Notes under the pieces: generated by a model
Told to the model about the DNA's origin: nothing
The model's input: only the letters and a program-made list of their open reading frames with translations
Database searches by the model: none
Translations under genes and position numbers: made by a program
Part shown: in pieces, positions 35,682-46,188 of the stretch
How positions within the stretch are numbered: position 1 is the stretch's first letter
Layout: each line of letters starts with the position of its first letter
Source: Candidatus Roseilinea sp. NK_OTU-006
GTDB taxonomy: Bacteria > Chloroflexota > Anaerolineae > J036 > Brachytrichaceae
Assembly (NCBI RefSeq): GCF_012931985.1
Contig: NZ_JAAFGM010000005.1
Coordinates: 62,001-126,000 of the forward strand
DNA: 64,000 nucleotides
Reading direction: 5' to 3'

Positions 35682-36722
35682 ATGAACATGAACAAACGCG
35701 AGCGCGTGGAAGCCGCGCTCAAGGGCGAACCGGTAGATCGGGTGCCGGTGTCGGCTTGGCGGCATTTTGTGCCCGAGGAAGTCTCGGCCGAGCGATTAGC
35801 TATGGCCAGCCTCGCCCACTTTCGCGCGTTCGATTGGGATTGGCTGAAGTTGAACCCGCGCGCGACATACTACGCCGAAGCGTGGGGCAACCGCTACGAT
35901 TTCGGCGACTACGCCTCGGTCTTCCCCAGGCTGGTGGATGGCCCGATTCGCTCGCCGGCCGACCTCGACCGACTCGAGCCGGTGGATCCCAAAGGCGGCG
36001 TCTTTGCCGAACATCTCGACCTGGTGCGGCGGGTGAAAGCCGGCATCGGCGAAGCACACTTCGTGCAGACGGTGTTCTCACCGTTGTCGGTGCTGGCGTT
36101 CCTGATGGCGCGCGCGGATCAGCACGACGCCGGCCAGTTGATCCAGGCGCAGTACGACGGCATCCGGCGCGCCATCGCCGAGAATCCACAGGGGGTTCAC
36201 CACGCGCTGAGCGTGATCGCCGACGCGCTGGCCGGCTACGCCGCTGCGGCGGTGGACGCCGGGGCCAGCGGCATCTTCTTCGCCATCGTCAAGCTTGCCC
36301 GTCGCAGTGTGCTGACGGAAACAGAATATGCCCAGTTTGGCCGGCCCTACGACCTGCGCGTGCTCGGCGCGGTGCAGGGCGCGCCGTTCAACCTGTTGCA
36401 TGTGTGCGGCCCGCAGGTGTACTTCGACGCGGTGATGGACTATCCGGTGCATGCCATCAATTGGGCCACGCTCAACCAGGACAACCCCACCGTGGGCGCG
36501 GCGCAATGTCTGACGCAGCGCACACTCGTCGGTGGGGTGGACGAGCTGAAGACGCTGCAAACCGGCGCGCCGGATGACGTCATCGCCGAAGCGCAACAAG
36601 CCATTCGCGCCACCGGCGGACGCCGCTTTATGCTGGCGCCGGGTTGCGGCGTGAGCGTGGACGCACCTGAGGCCAACTTGCACGCGCTGCGTCGCGCCGC
36701 CGAGCTGCCTCTATCGGCCTGA
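35682..36722 (+). CDS. Uroporphyrinogen decarboxylase family protein
   Basis: A 346-residue TIM-barrel protein of the UroD/MtaA/CmuA family. The N-terminus [21 protein letters not shown] is the family opening. [31 protein letters not shown] and [20 protein letters not shown] follow in order. True HemE has a different set of Asp/Arg substrate contacts; members like this act as corrinoid or coenzyme M methyltransferases or are uncharacterised. It lies inside the Liv-type transporter operon, 6 bases before the permease, so it probably acts on the imported compound. The Cys in HVCGP and the CGV motif could hold zinc, but this is inference. Confidence 0.82.
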   Translation: MNMNKRERVEAALKGEPVDRVPVSAWRHFVPEEVSAERLAMASLAHFRAFDWDWLKLNPRATYYAEAWGNRYDFGDYASVFPRLVDGPIRSPADLDRLEPVDPKGGVFAEHLDLVRRVKAGIGEAHFVQTVFSPLSVLAFLMARADQHDAGQLIQAQYDGIRRAIAENPQGVHHALSVIADALAGYAAAAVDAGASGIFFAIVKLARRSVLTETEYAQFGRPYDLRVLGAVQGAPFNLLHVCGPQVYFDAVMDYPVHAINWATLNQDNPTVGAAQCLTQRTLVGGVDELKTLQTGAPDDVIAEAQQAIRATGGRRFMLAPGCGVSVDAPEANLHALRRAAELPLSA

Positions 36723-36728
36723 TCGCCC

Positions 36729-38567
36729 ATGCCTGAGTTCACGCTGCGCACACTGGCCGACCAGCTCGTCAACGGGCTGGTCATCGGCAACATCTACGCG
36801 CTGATCGCCATCGGCCTCGCCCTCATCTTCGGGGTGGCCAACCTAATCAACTTTGCCCATGGCTCGGTGTACATGATCGGCGCCTACGTGGGATGGGTGT
36901 GCGTGACCTGGCTGGGTTGGCCGTTGGGGCCGACGTTCATTGTGGTCGCCGTGGCCTGTGCGGCGCTCGGCGTGCTGATCGAACGCCTTGGGCTGCGCCG
37001 GCTACAGAGCGAAGCGCGCATCGCGCCGTTGCTGGCTACCATCGGCATCAGCTTTGCGCTCGACCAGTTGGTGCAGCTCATCTTCTCGCCCAACCCGCAG
37101 TCTTTCCCCAGCCCGCTGCCGGCGACGCGCGTCATGTTGGGCGGGGTTAGCATCGGCGCGCTCGACGCGCTCATCGCTGTCATCACGGTCACCAGCGCGG
37201 CGATGTTGTTTGCCTTTCTGCGCTTCACGCGGCTGGGCTGGGCGCTGCGCGCGACGGCGCAGGATCGCGAGGCAGCGCAACAGATGGGCGTGGACGTAAA
37301 CGCGATCCAGGCGCTCACGTTTGCGGTCGCGGCGGTTCTAGGCGGCATCGGCGGCGTGATGATCGGCATGTATTTCACCTCGGTCTATCCGACCATGAGC
37401 TACGGCGCGATGCTCAAGGGCTTTGCGGCCAACCTGCTGGGTGGGCTGGGCAGCGTGCCCGGTGCCGTGATCGGCGGCTTGCTGCTGGGCCTGATCGAGA
37501 CGTTTGGCGTCGCGCTGCTTGGCTCGACCTACCGCAACCTGTTCACCTTCGTCATCCTCATCGGCGTGCTGGTGCTGCGACCGACTGGCTTGTTCGGCGC
37601 GCGTCGCGCGATGCCCCCTGAGCCGCTCACCGGCACGTTCGTGGCGAATAGCAGGCCGGTGCGCGTCCCGCGGTTTGTGGTCATCGGCGGGTTGGTCGCC
37701 GCCGTCCTCTTGCCTTTCATCTCATCCAACCCCTACCTCTTGCAAATCTTCACCAACGCCTGGCTGTTCGCCATGCTGGCGTTGAGCATCACGCTGGTCA
37801 CCGGCACGGCGGGGCAGATGTCGCTTGGCCAGGCGGGCTTCCTGGCCATCGGTGGCTACGCCTCGGCCTTGTTGGCTATGCGCCTGGGTTGGCCGTTGGA
37901 GCTGTCGTTGCTCGCCGGCGCGGCCATTGCGGCGGCGCTGGGCACGCTGCTCACGTGGCCGGTCTTCCGCCTGCGCAGCCAATACGTGGCGCTGGCCACG
38001 CTGGGCATCGGCGAGGTGATCAATCAGATCATCCTCAACTGGGAAGGGTTGACCAATGGTGTGTTGGGTCTGAGCAACATCCCGCCGCTGTCGTTGTTCG
38101 GCCTGCCGATCATCGAGACGTCGCCGATCTACTGGTTTGCCCTGGCGATGCTGGTCGTCGCCGCGCTCTTCCAATGGCGGCTGATGCAGTCGCACCTCGG
38201 CCGGACGTGGCGCGCCATGCGCGAGGACGAGGTTGCCGCGCGCGCCTTCGGCGTCTCGCTGAACCGCTACAAGGCGCTGGCGTTCATCGCTGGCGGGTTC
38301 ATCGCCGGGCTGAGCGGGGCGTTCACGGCGCACATGTATTCGTATATCAACAACGAGACCTTCGCGGCGACGACTTCGATCCTCGGCCTGACGATGGTCA
38401 TCTTGGGCGGGATGGGCAACATGAGCGGCGCGGTCGTCGGCGCCATCGCGCTAACGGCGCTGCCGGAGCTGTTCCGTCCGCTGGCCGATGCGCGCTATCT
38501 GATCTACGGCGTCGTGTTGCTGTTGTTGGTGCGCTTTCGCCCCCAGGGGTTGCTGGGGACGGTGTGA
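36729..38567 (+). CDS. Fused LivH-LivM branched-chain amino-acid-type ABC permease
   Basis: A 612-residue protein that joins both permease subunits of a Liv-type importer. Residues about 1-295 match LivH ([49 protein letters not shown]). Residues about 310-612 match LivM ([66 protein letters not shown]). A basic cytoplasmic joint lies near residue 290-315. There is no stop or frameshift at the junction, so the fusion is genuine. It is followed by the two ATPase genes and is preceded by the UroD-family gene. Confidence 0.93.
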   Translation: MPEFTLRTLADQLVNGLVIGNIYALIAIGLALIFGVANLINFAHGSVYMIGAYVGWVCVTWLGWPLGPTFIVVAVACAALGVLIERLGLRRLQSEARIAPLLATIGISFALDQLVQLIFSPNPQSFPSPLPATRVMLGGVSIGALDALIAVITVTSAAMLFAFLRFTRLGWALRATAQDREAAQQMGVDVNAIQALTFAVAAVLGGIGGVMIGMYFTSVYPTMSYGAMLKGFAANLLGGLGSVPGAVIGGLLLGLIETFGVALLGSTYRNLFTFVILIGVLVLRPTGLFGARRAMPPEPLTGTFVANSRPVRVPRFVVIGGLVAAVLLPFISSNPYLLQIFTNAWLFAMLALSITLVTGTAGQMSLGQAGFLAIGGYASALLAMRLGWPLELSLLAGAAIAAALGTLLTWPVFRLRSQYVALATLGIGEVINQIILNWEGLTNGVLGLSNIPPLSLFGLPIIETSPIYWFALAMLVVAALFQWRLMQSHLGRTWRAMREDEVAARAFGVSLNRYKALAFIAGGFIAGLSGAFTAHMYSYINNETFAATTSILGLTMVILGGMGNMSGAVVGAIALTALPELFRPLADARYLIYGVVLLLLVRFRPQGLLGTV

Positions 38568-38574
38568 GGCAGGC

Positions 38575-39464
38575 ATGGCGCTGTTAGAAGTTCGCGGCCT
38601 GCGCCGCGAATTCGGCGGGGTCGTTGCGGTGGACGGTGTGGATCTGACTGTCGAGGCGGGCGAGACGGTGAGCGTGATCGGGCCGAACGGCGCAGGCAAG
38701 ACCACGCTGTTCAACCTGATCACCGGCCTGGACAAGCCGGATGCCGGCCAGGTGTTGTTGGATGGGCGCCCAATCACCGGTTGGCCGCCGGAGAAGTTGG
38801 CCGCGCTGGGCATCGCGCGCACTTTTCAGCACGGGCGCGTGTTCGGCAACCTGAGCGTGCTGGATAACGTGCTGATCGGGGCGCACACGCGCCAGGCGGC
38901 GCATCGCTTGCGCGCGCCGGTGCTGGGCATGATCGCCGAGTTAGCGCTGGCGCTGGTTCAGCCGCCGGCGTGGCGTGAGGAGCATCGGCGGCTGCGCGAG
39001 GAAGCGCGCGACGTGCTGGCCTTGTTCGGCGACCGGCTGCTGCCGCGCGCCGACCAGCCGGCCTATAGCCTCTCCTATGCCAACCGTCGGCGCACCGAGA
39101 TCGCCCGCGCGTTGGCGTTGCGCCCTCGACTGCTCTTGTTGGACGAGCCAACCGCCGGCATGAATCCAACCGAGACCGCCGAGATGCTCGAATTCATCCG
39201 CTCCCTCAAGGGACGCGGCCTGACCCTCTTGCTGATCGAGCATAAGCTGTCGCTGGTGATGCAGCTTTCCGACCGCGTCATCGTCATGGACGACGGGCGC
39301 AAGATCGCCGAAGGCGTGCCCCAAAGCGTGCGCAACGACCCGAAGGTGATCGAAGCCTACTTGGGCCATAAGCGTCCGGGCAGCGATGCGCGGGATGTGC
39401 AGCCGGCCGGCGAAGACGATCGGCGCGCCGTTCTGGCGCAGACGCGCCCTTCTTCGGTGAGCTG

Positions 39465-39465
<1 letters not shown>
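38575..39465 (+). CDS. livG: Liv-type ABC transporter ATP-binding protein (LivG-like)
   Basis: A 296-residue ATPase. Walker A is GPNGAGKTT (near residue 41), followed by ARTFQHGRVFGNLSVLDNV, the LivG-type Q-loop region. The signature is LSYANRRRTEIARALAL in place of LSGGQ, which is the usual LivG form, then LLLLDEPTAGMNPTE as Walker B and LLIEHKLSLVMQLSDRV as the H-loop. The last 30 residues are a basic, unconserved tail. The start lies 8 bases after the permease, and the stop overlaps the next start (TGATG). Confidence 0.92.
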
Positions 39466-40222
<757 letters not shown>

Positions 40223-40247
<25 letters not shown>

Positions 40248-40495
40248 ATGGTCAGGGTGCGCCTCACATCTACCACGCTGGCGATGACCAGGCCGCCCAC
40301 CACCAGGGCCGCGCCGCCCACGTCGAATGCGCGAATCGGCTCGCCCGGCCCCGGGCTGCTGGCAGATGGCGAAAACACCGGCGCCACCAACAACCACACG
40401 CTGGCGCGCAGCGGGTCGCGCTCTTGCAACGTGAACATCAGCGCGTTGGCGATCACCGACACCATCAATGGGAGCGATATGGACGGGATCGGAGG
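40223..40495 (-). pseudogene. Remnant of an EamA/DMT-type transporter (C-terminal end)
   Basis: In the gap 40248-40681 the minus strand encodes an open stretch with SVIANALMFTLQERDPLRAS, VWLLVAPVFSPS and FDVGGAALVVGGLVIASV, which resembles the last two membrane helices of an EamA transporter. Upstream the frame degenerates into Pro/Arg-rich sequence, and no start with a ribosome site is present. The 3' end overlaps livF by 25 bases. I read it as a truncated relic; a coincidental frame cannot be ruled out. The rest of the gap (40500-40681) shows nothing I can identify. Confidence 0.45.
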
Positions 40496-40681
40496 TGGGC
40501 GGAGGCGCCGGCGACGAATGATCGTGTTGAGCGGATGATTGGGCGGATTTGGCAGCGTGGGGTAGGGATGCGCGGGGTGAAGCGCGTGGCGGGGCCGGAG
40601 CGGGCGATGGGGTTATCATGAGTGCAACCGGCCTAGAACCCGCCTCGTGCCTGTCAGGGGGGCTTTCGTTCAAACTCGCCC

Positions 40682-42241
40682 ATGGTAAAAGGACCATCCC
40701 AAGCAGAAACTCAAGATAGGCGTGAAAACTCGCTACAATCGGCTACCCCGCTGGCCTATCGCGCAGTGCGCAACGGCGTGTGGGTGGCGCTTGGCTCATA
40801 CTGGGTCATCGGCTTTGGCTTTGTCGCCAATATCGCGCTGATCCGCCTGCTCACGCCGGCCATTTACGGCGAGTTTGCGCTGGCGATGTTTTTCTACACC
40901 CTCTTCGATCTGCAAAGCAAAGTGGGTTTGAATTTTGCTTTTGCGCAACAGCGCGAAGTCAACGGCGAGACGATAGGAACACTGGCCATCCTCAGCGTTG
41001 TGATGGGCGCAGGCACGTTGCTGCTCGCGCTACTAGCTACGCCCGTCTTGCTGGCGCTGGGCTATGCCCCGATGACAGCAATCGCCATGTTAGCAATGTG
41101 CATATTGTCATTTGCAGGGAGTTGGGTAATGCCATTCGCCATCGTCTTCGAAGCGAACCTGCACTACAAGCCGCTAAGCGTTGCAACAGCCCTGGCTACG
41201 CCACTGTCGTATGGGCCGGCGTTTTGGCTGGCTTGGCAAGGCATGGGGCAGTACAGCCTGGCGAGTCAAACGGTCACCTACACCGTGCTGGTGCTCATGG
41301 GTATTCTGGCGTATGTTTTTTTTGCGCGACGCGACCTGTTGCGCCTGCGCTGGCGCTATCGGCCGGCGCTCGCGCGCCAATACTTGTCATTCGGCACGCC
41401 CACCGGCCTAAGCACCTTCGTTGCCAACCTACTGACCAGCGCCGATAACTTCATCCTGGGCACACTCGCCGGCACAACCACCTTGGGATACTATGATCGC
41501 GCTTATCGTCTCGCGCAATGGCCGACGCTCTTATTGAACACCGTCATCGAGCGGGCTGCTGTGTTCACCTATAGCCAGGTGCGCGAGAGCGCACAGCAGC
41601 TTCAACGCTCAGTGACGATGATGCTCTGGATTTCAGCCAACGTTGCCATTCCGGTAGCGCTGACGCTGTTCCTCAGCGCACCCGATCTGGTAATGCTGCT
41701 GTACGGCGAACAATGGACGCCGGCTGTTCCACTCTTGCGCCTTTTGCTCATCGCTGCTGTCCTGAGGCCACTCTGGGAGAATAGTCGGGCAATCTTGGTC
41801 GGCATCGGAGAGCCCCGTTGGGCGCTTGGGGTCTCGGTGATGCAACTCGTCCTACTCGCCATCATTGGCACGCTCCTGACTGCGACGCTCTCAGCCGGCG
41901 GAACTGCTGTTGCCGTTACGCTGGCGCTCGGTATTGCATTCGCGACAGCCTATCGCTTGTTCAGCAGGCATCTTGAAATGAAGTTGTGGCCCATCTTTGC
42001 AGGGCCGCTGGCGGCGGCAGCGCTCACCTGTGCAGCTTATCTGATCTTGGTGAGACTGCTCGATACGCACGACTCGTTGTGGCTATCTGTCGCCTGGAAA
42101 ATGGGCTGGGGTACATCGGGGTTTTTCCTCTTTGCGCTGCTTCTTCAGCCCAAGCAGTTTACCGCACAGATCAGTTATCTCTGGCGACTCTGGCGCAGGC
42201 AGCCTGCGTCAGCGATGGGGAAAGCATCTCAAAGGGATTGA
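40682..42241 (+). CDS. Polysaccharide flippase (Wzx/PST-type)
   Basis: A 519-residue membrane protein with 12-14 hydrophobic segments, of the polysaccharide transporter/oligosaccharide flippase family. LIRLLTPAIYGEFALAMFFYT, FGTPTGLSTFVANLLTSADNFILGTLAG and LGYYDRAYRLAQWPTLLLNTVIERAAVFTYSQ are characteristic of the Wzx/TuaB-like group. It would flip lipid-linked repeat units across the membrane. It is the first gene of the polysaccharide cluster, after a 434-base gap. A TACAAT at 40734-40739 inside the first codons raises the possibility of a later start, but no start codon stands at the leaderless distance. Confidence 0.87.
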   Translation: MVKGPSQAETQDRRENSLQSATPLAYRAVRNGVWVALGSYWVIGFGFVANIALIRLLTPAIYGEFALAMFFYTLFDLQSKVGLNFAFAQQREVNGETIGTLAILSVVMGAGTLLLALLATPVLLALGYAPMTAIAMLAMCILSFAGSWVMPFAIVFEANLHYKPLSVATALATPLSYGPAFWLAWQGMGQYSLASQTVTYTVLVLMGILAYVFFARRDLLRLRWRYRPALARQYLSFGTPTGLSTFVANLLTSADNFILGTLAGTTTLGYYDRAYRLAQWPTLLLNTVIERAAVFTYSQVRESAQQLQRSVTMMLWISANVAIPVALTLFLSAPDLVMLLYGEQWTPAVPLLRLLLIAAVLRPLWENSRAILVGIGEPRWALGVSVMQLVLLAIIGTLLTATLSAGGTAVAVTLALGIAFATAYRLFSRHLEMKLWPIFAGPLAAAALTCAAYLILVRLLDTHDSLWLSVAWKMGWGTSGFFLFALLLQPKQFTAQISYLWRLWRRQPASAMGKASQRD

Positions 42242-42246
42242 TAATC

Positions 42247-43173
42247 ATGGCGCTTATCTCAAAACTCAGGCACTTCGCGCGCACACTAGCTACACAGGTG
42301 CCCATCCTGCATCAAATCAGAGGTACCGGTGCAGGAAGATTGCTCGCACGAATCTCGCCGATTGAGCGTATTACGATTGACGATACCATCGTCATTGAAT
42401 TGGACCTGCGCGTGCCACAGTTTCGCGGATACTTCTTTGGAAATGCATTCGCTCTTGAGTCTGATCTGCTGCTCATCCCGAGATTGCTCAGCGGCGATAG
42501 CGTGGTTGTAGATATCGGAGCTCATATCGGTGTGTACGCTTTACTGGCGGCCAAGTACGCAGCGCGGGTCATTGCTTTTGAGCCGGCACCGGAGACTTAC
42601 AGGCGTATGCGCGCCAACATCGCACTGAACCCACGCTTGGCTCCTAAAATTGAGGTTCACCAGATCGCTCTATCTGACCATCCGGGGATGTTAGATTTTT
42701 ATTACGTCGAGTCAGACCCGGCGGTATCCGGTCTTAAAAAACCCGAGTTTGGCCGACAAACTCATGTCATATCTGTCCCTGCACAGCGCTTGGATGACGT
42801 ACTGGGCGAGGAACAGATCAGCTTTTTGAAGATAGATGTTGAAGGGGCCGAGTTAGAGGCTCTGTGCGGCGCATACCGCTTGCTGCGCCGCAATCAACCG
42901 CTGATTTTGTGCGAATTAATGGAATCGTATCATCAGCGCTTTGGACGAAGTGTGAGCGACCTCATCGGTTATTTGAACGATCTGGGCTATCGGGGTTTCG
43001 AGGTAAACATCGGGCCGCGCAGTTCAGCACAACTTTGCGTACAGCCACTCCAACCTGAAAAGCTGATCCACAACCCAAAGATTACCTTAAACGGCCTGTT
43101 TATCCCGGCATCTCAAGTGGAGCATGTGCTAGCACGTTTGGGTGGTGCGTCAGTGACAATGGAGAATGCTTGA
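42247..43173 (+). CDS. FkbM family methyltransferase
   Basis: A 308-residue SAM-dependent methyltransferase of the FkbM family. Motif I is VVDIGAHIGVYALLAAKYAARVIAFEPAPE, followed by IALSDHPGMLDFY and the FkbM motif FLKIDVEGAELEALCGA. The C-terminal third is less conserved. It probably O-methylates a sugar of the polysaccharide. The ATG at 42247 lies 5 bases after the flippase stop, which gives translational coupling. AT-rich codons are slightly more common here than in the housekeeping genes, as in other genes of this cluster. Confidence 0.87.
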   Translation: MALISKLRHFARTLATQVPILHQIRGTGAGRLLARISPIERITIDDTIVIELDLRVPQFRGYFFGNAFALESDLLLIPRLLSGDSVVVDIGAHIGVYALLAAKYAARVIAFEPAPETYRRMRANIALNPRLAPKIEVHQIALSDHPGMLDFYYVESDPAVSGLKKPEFGRQTHVISVPAQRLDDVLGEEQISFLKIDVEGAELEALCGAYRLLRRNQPLILCELMESYHQRFGRSVSDLIGYLNDLGYRGFEVNIGPRSSAQLCVQPLQPEKLIHNPKITLNGLFIPASQVEHVLARLGGASVTMENA

Positions 43174-43175
43174 CC

Positions 43176-44201
43176 ATGCATCCCTTGCGACTGATCTTCA
43201 CCGCACCCCGCATCAACCCAGGCTTCATGACCACCGACATCCGCCTATTGTCGGAATGGACTGAAGTGATCCCGCTGGATTTAGCGGAATGCGCCGGCTT
43301 TCAGCGTTATACCTATTACACGCGCCTGCTCGATGCCCTGATCCGCCAGCGCGCTGATGGCGTATTTGCCTACTTCGTGCTCGCTAAATACACGCCGCTG
43401 CTGGCGCTCATCACCAAAGCCCTGCGGCGCAAGCTGATCATCGTCACCGGCGGCATAGACGCTACTTGGGTGCCGGACATTCAATGGGGGGACATGGGTG
43501 ATCCGGTGAAGCGCAAACTGTTTGCCTTTGTGATGCGCCTGAGCGATGCCGTGTTACCCTTCTCAAACTCCTCCGCGCAAGAAGTGCTGTGTTACGGGCG
43601 CCCACGCCGCATGCGCACGGCCCATCTGGCCGTGGACACCGATCTGTTCAGACCTAGCGATGCGCCACGCGCACAGCGCGCTGTCACCGCTTGCCACGCC
43701 ATTTCGCGCGCGGCGCTGTTGCAAAAGGGGATCGAACCGTTTGTGCGCGCGGCTGCTTACCTGCCCGACGTCGAGTTCTTGGTGATCGGTGCATTTGTGG
43801 ACGACAGCATAGATTATCTGAAGCGCATCGCCGGACCAAACGTACAGTTCACCGAGCGGCGCTTTTCGGCTGCCGAATGCGCGCAGGCGTTTCAAGGAGC
43901 GCGCGTCTACGTCCAAGCTTCGGCTCACGAGGGGTTCGGGGTCTCGTTGGCCGAAGCGATGGCCTGTGAATGTGTGCCTGTGGTCGCCAATCGTTACGCC
44001 ATGCCAGAGACCGTGGGCGAGACCGGCATCCTGACGCCGTTCAACGATCCGCCGGCGCTGGCCCGCGGCATCGCTGAAGCCCTCGCCAGACCAGAGCTGG
44101 GCAAGGCGGCCCGTCGGCGTGTGCTCAATCACTTCACGCTGACCCACCGCCGGCAATTACTTAAAGAAGAACTGGAAGCCGTATTCAGTAGAAAACTGTG
44201 A
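43176..44201 (+). CDS. Glycosyltransferase (GT4-like)
   Basis: A 341-residue GT-B fold enzyme. The nucleotide-sugar-binding C-terminal half is clear: VDTDLFRPSD, then FVQASAHEGFGVSLAEAMACECVPVVANRYAMPETVG-type sequence (exact: AHEGFGVSLAEAMACECVPV), with the E-x7-E pattern of retaining family 4 enzymes. The N-terminal acceptor half is divergent. The ATG at 43176 follows the previous stop by 2 bases; a TTG at 43170 would overlap it. Donor and acceptor are unknown. Confidence 0.83.
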   Translation: MHPLRLIFTAPRINPGFMTTDIRLLSEWTEVIPLDLAECAGFQRYTYYTRLLDALIRQRADGVFAYFVLAKYTPLLALITKALRRKLIIVTGGIDATWVPDIQWGDMGDPVKRKLFAFVMRLSDAVLPFSNSSAQEVLCYGRPRRMRTAHLAVDTDLFRPSDAPRAQRAVTACHAISRAALLQKGIEPFVRAAAYLPDVEFLVIGAFVDDSIDYLKRIAGPNVQFTERRFSAAECAQAFQGARVYVQASAHEGFGVSLAEAMACECVPVVANRYAMPETVGETGILTPFNDPPALARGIAEALARPELGKAARRRVLNHFTLTHRRQLLKEELEAVFSRKL

Positions 44202-44205
44202 GCCT

Positions 44206-46188
44206 ATGTGCGGCATTGCAGGTATTTATCATCTCGACGGCGCGCCAATCAACCTAGCCCAGCTTCAGCGCATGGCCGGCCTGTTGCGCCATCGTGGGCC
44301 GGACGATGAGGGCTTCGCGCTGTTCAACACGCAAACCGGCGCCGCGCTGCATCTCAAAGGGCCGGACAGTCCACCCGGCGTGGATTTGCCTGACATGCGC
44401 ACCGTAAGCGAACAACCGCTTGTTAACTTGGGTTTAGTCGAACGCCGGCTGGCCATCCTTGACCTCAGCCCGGCCGGCCATACCCCGATGACCACAGCGG
44501 ACGGTGCATTGACCCTTTGCTTCAACGGCGAGATCTACAACTACATTGAACTGCGCGCCGAGCTGGTCACGCTCGGCCATGCCTTTCGCAGCAGCGGTGA
44601 CACTGAAGTGCTACTGGCTGCCTATCGCCAATGGGGTGAGGCTTGTGTGCAACGTTTCAACGGCATGTGGGCATTCGCCCTTTGGGATGCCCAACGACGG
44701 GTCTTGTTCTGTAGCCGTGACCGCTTTGGTGTGAAGCCCTTTTACTACGTCAAGACGCCAACGCTGTTCGCGTTCGCTTCTGAGCCAAAAGCGCTTTGGG
44801 CTAGCGGCCTCATACCCCCGCAGGTGGACGAGATCATCCTCGAAGACTTCTTGGCCGGCTACGAGGCCAGCCGGCTCGATGGCACCATGTTCGCCAACAT
44901 TCGGCAACTGCCCGGCGGCCACTCGCTCAGCATCTCCGAGGGTGCTTTTGTGATCAAACGTTACTGGTCACTGCCGGTCAACCCCGACATTGGGCCAGCG
45001 CAACCGGACGACGGACCGGCGCAGCGCGTGTTGGAGTTGCTGACCGACGCGGTGCGCCTGCGCTTGCGCAGTGATGTGCCCGTAGGCACGTGCCTCTCCG
45101 GCGGTCTGGATTCGTCAGCTATTGTGGCGCTGGTCAACGTGCTCATGCAGACGGAACACGGCATACCGCGCGAGCAGCTTGGCGCACGGCAAAAGACCTT
45201 CACCGCTGCTTACGAGGACCATGTCAGTGACGAGCGGCGCTTTGCCCAAATTGTGGTAGAGCAAACCGGCGCCGAATGGCACTGCACTTTTCCCACCGCA
45301 GAGGGGCTGCGAGCCGATCTCGAACGCTTCGTCTGGCATCACGATGAGCCGCCGATCACCACCTCGATGTACGCGCAGTGGTGTGTGATGCGCCTGGCGC
45401 GCGAGCACGGGGTGACTGTGCTATTGGACGGTCAAGGGTCGGACGAGCTGCTGGCCGGTTACCTGCCGTTTGACGTATGGGTATCGCAATTATTACGCGC
45501 TGGGCGTTGGCGGCAACTGTGGCGAGAGACGTTAGCCATCCGGCGCGTTGGCAGCCGCAGTCTGGCAGGCGTCCTTGCGCGCGCCGTGGCCTACCAACTA
45601 CCGTCGGCAGCCCAACGTTGGGTGCAGCAGCGCTGGTCGGGACGCATGACCGGTCTGCGCGCCGGCGTCGCCGAACGAGCTATGCGGCGACGCCGGCATG
45701 CCTTCCCGCCAGAGACATACGCTCACCTGCCCAGCCACCTTGCCCATCTCACTCTATACAACCTGCCGCGCTTGTTACGGGCAGAGGATCGCAACTCAAT
45801 GGCATTCTCTATTGAGGCGCGCACCCCTTTTCTCGACGTGCGATTGGCCGAATACATCAGTCAATTACCGGCGGTGTATCGCATACATGCCGGCTGGTCG
45901 AAATATGTCTTGCGGCGAGCGATCCGAAATCTCTTACCGTCAGCGATTGTATGGCGGCGCGATAAGAAGGGCTTTGTCACGCCCGAACAAGCGTGGATGC
46001 GGGCGCTGCGTCCATTTTGGCGTGAGCTGTTTCACGACCGGCCACGCCTGAGCGACTGGCTGGACGTGGGCTTGGTGCGCAAGATGCTTGCAGCGGAAAG
46101 CACACCCGATGCCTCAATCATGGGCGCCAACCTGTGGCGCTGGGGGGCAGCAGAGGTATGGCTGCGCCAGATCGAGAGGTGCGCATGA
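44206..46188 (+). CDS. asnB: Asparagine synthase (glutamine-hydrolysing) family amidotransferase
   Basis: A 660-residue AsnB-type protein. The N-terminal glutaminase domain starts MCGIAGIYH, where Cys2 is the nucleophile after Met removal, with RHRGPDDEGF and FNGEIYNYIELR. The C-terminal synthetase domain carries the PP-loop LSGGLDSSAIVAL and LLDGQGSDELLAGYLPF, plus EDRNSMAFSIEARTPFLD. All catalytic motifs are intact. AsnB homologues inside O-antigen clusters can amidate uronic acids rather than aspartate, so this gene may act on the uronate predicted from the trio at 49298-52135. Its stop overlaps the next start by ATGA. Confidence 0.9.
   Translation: MCGIAGIYHLDGAPINLAQLQRMAGLLRHRGPDDEGFALFNTQTGAALHLKGPDSPPGVDLPDMRTVSEQPLVNLGLVERRLAILDLSPAGHTPMTTADGALTLCFNGEIYNYIELRAELVTLGHAFRSSGDTEVLLAAYRQWGEACVQRFNGMWAFALWDAQRRVLFCSRDRFGVKPFYYVKTPTLFAFASEPKALWASGLIPPQVDEIILEDFLAGYEASRLDGTMFANIRQLPGGHSLSISEGAFVIKRYWSLPVNPDIGPAQPDDGPAQRVLELLTDAVRLRLRSDVPVGTCLSGGLDSSAIVALVNVLMQTEHGIPREQLGARQKTFTAAYEDHVSDERRFAQIVVEQTGAEWHCTFPTAEGLRADLERFVWHHDEPPITTSMYAQWCVMRLAREHGVTVLLDGQGSDELLAGYLPFDVWVSQLLRAGRWRQLWRETLAIRRVGSRSLAGVLARAVAYQLPSAAQRWVQQRWSGRMTGLRAGVAERAMRRRRHAFPPETYAHLPSHLAHLTLYNLPRLLRAEDRNSMAFSIEARTPFLDVRLAEYISQLPAVYRIHAGWSKYVLRRAIRNLLPSAIVWRRDKKGFVTPEQAWMRALRPFWRELFHDRPRLSDWLDVGLVRKMLAAESTPDASIMGANLWRWGAAEVWLRQIERCA

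Noticed and set aside
40734-40739. TACAAT as a leaderless promoter for a shorter flippase
   Set aside because: No ATG, GTG or TTG in frame stands 6-10 bases downstream; the nearest in-frame GTG is about 26 bases away and would remove part of the conserved N-terminus.
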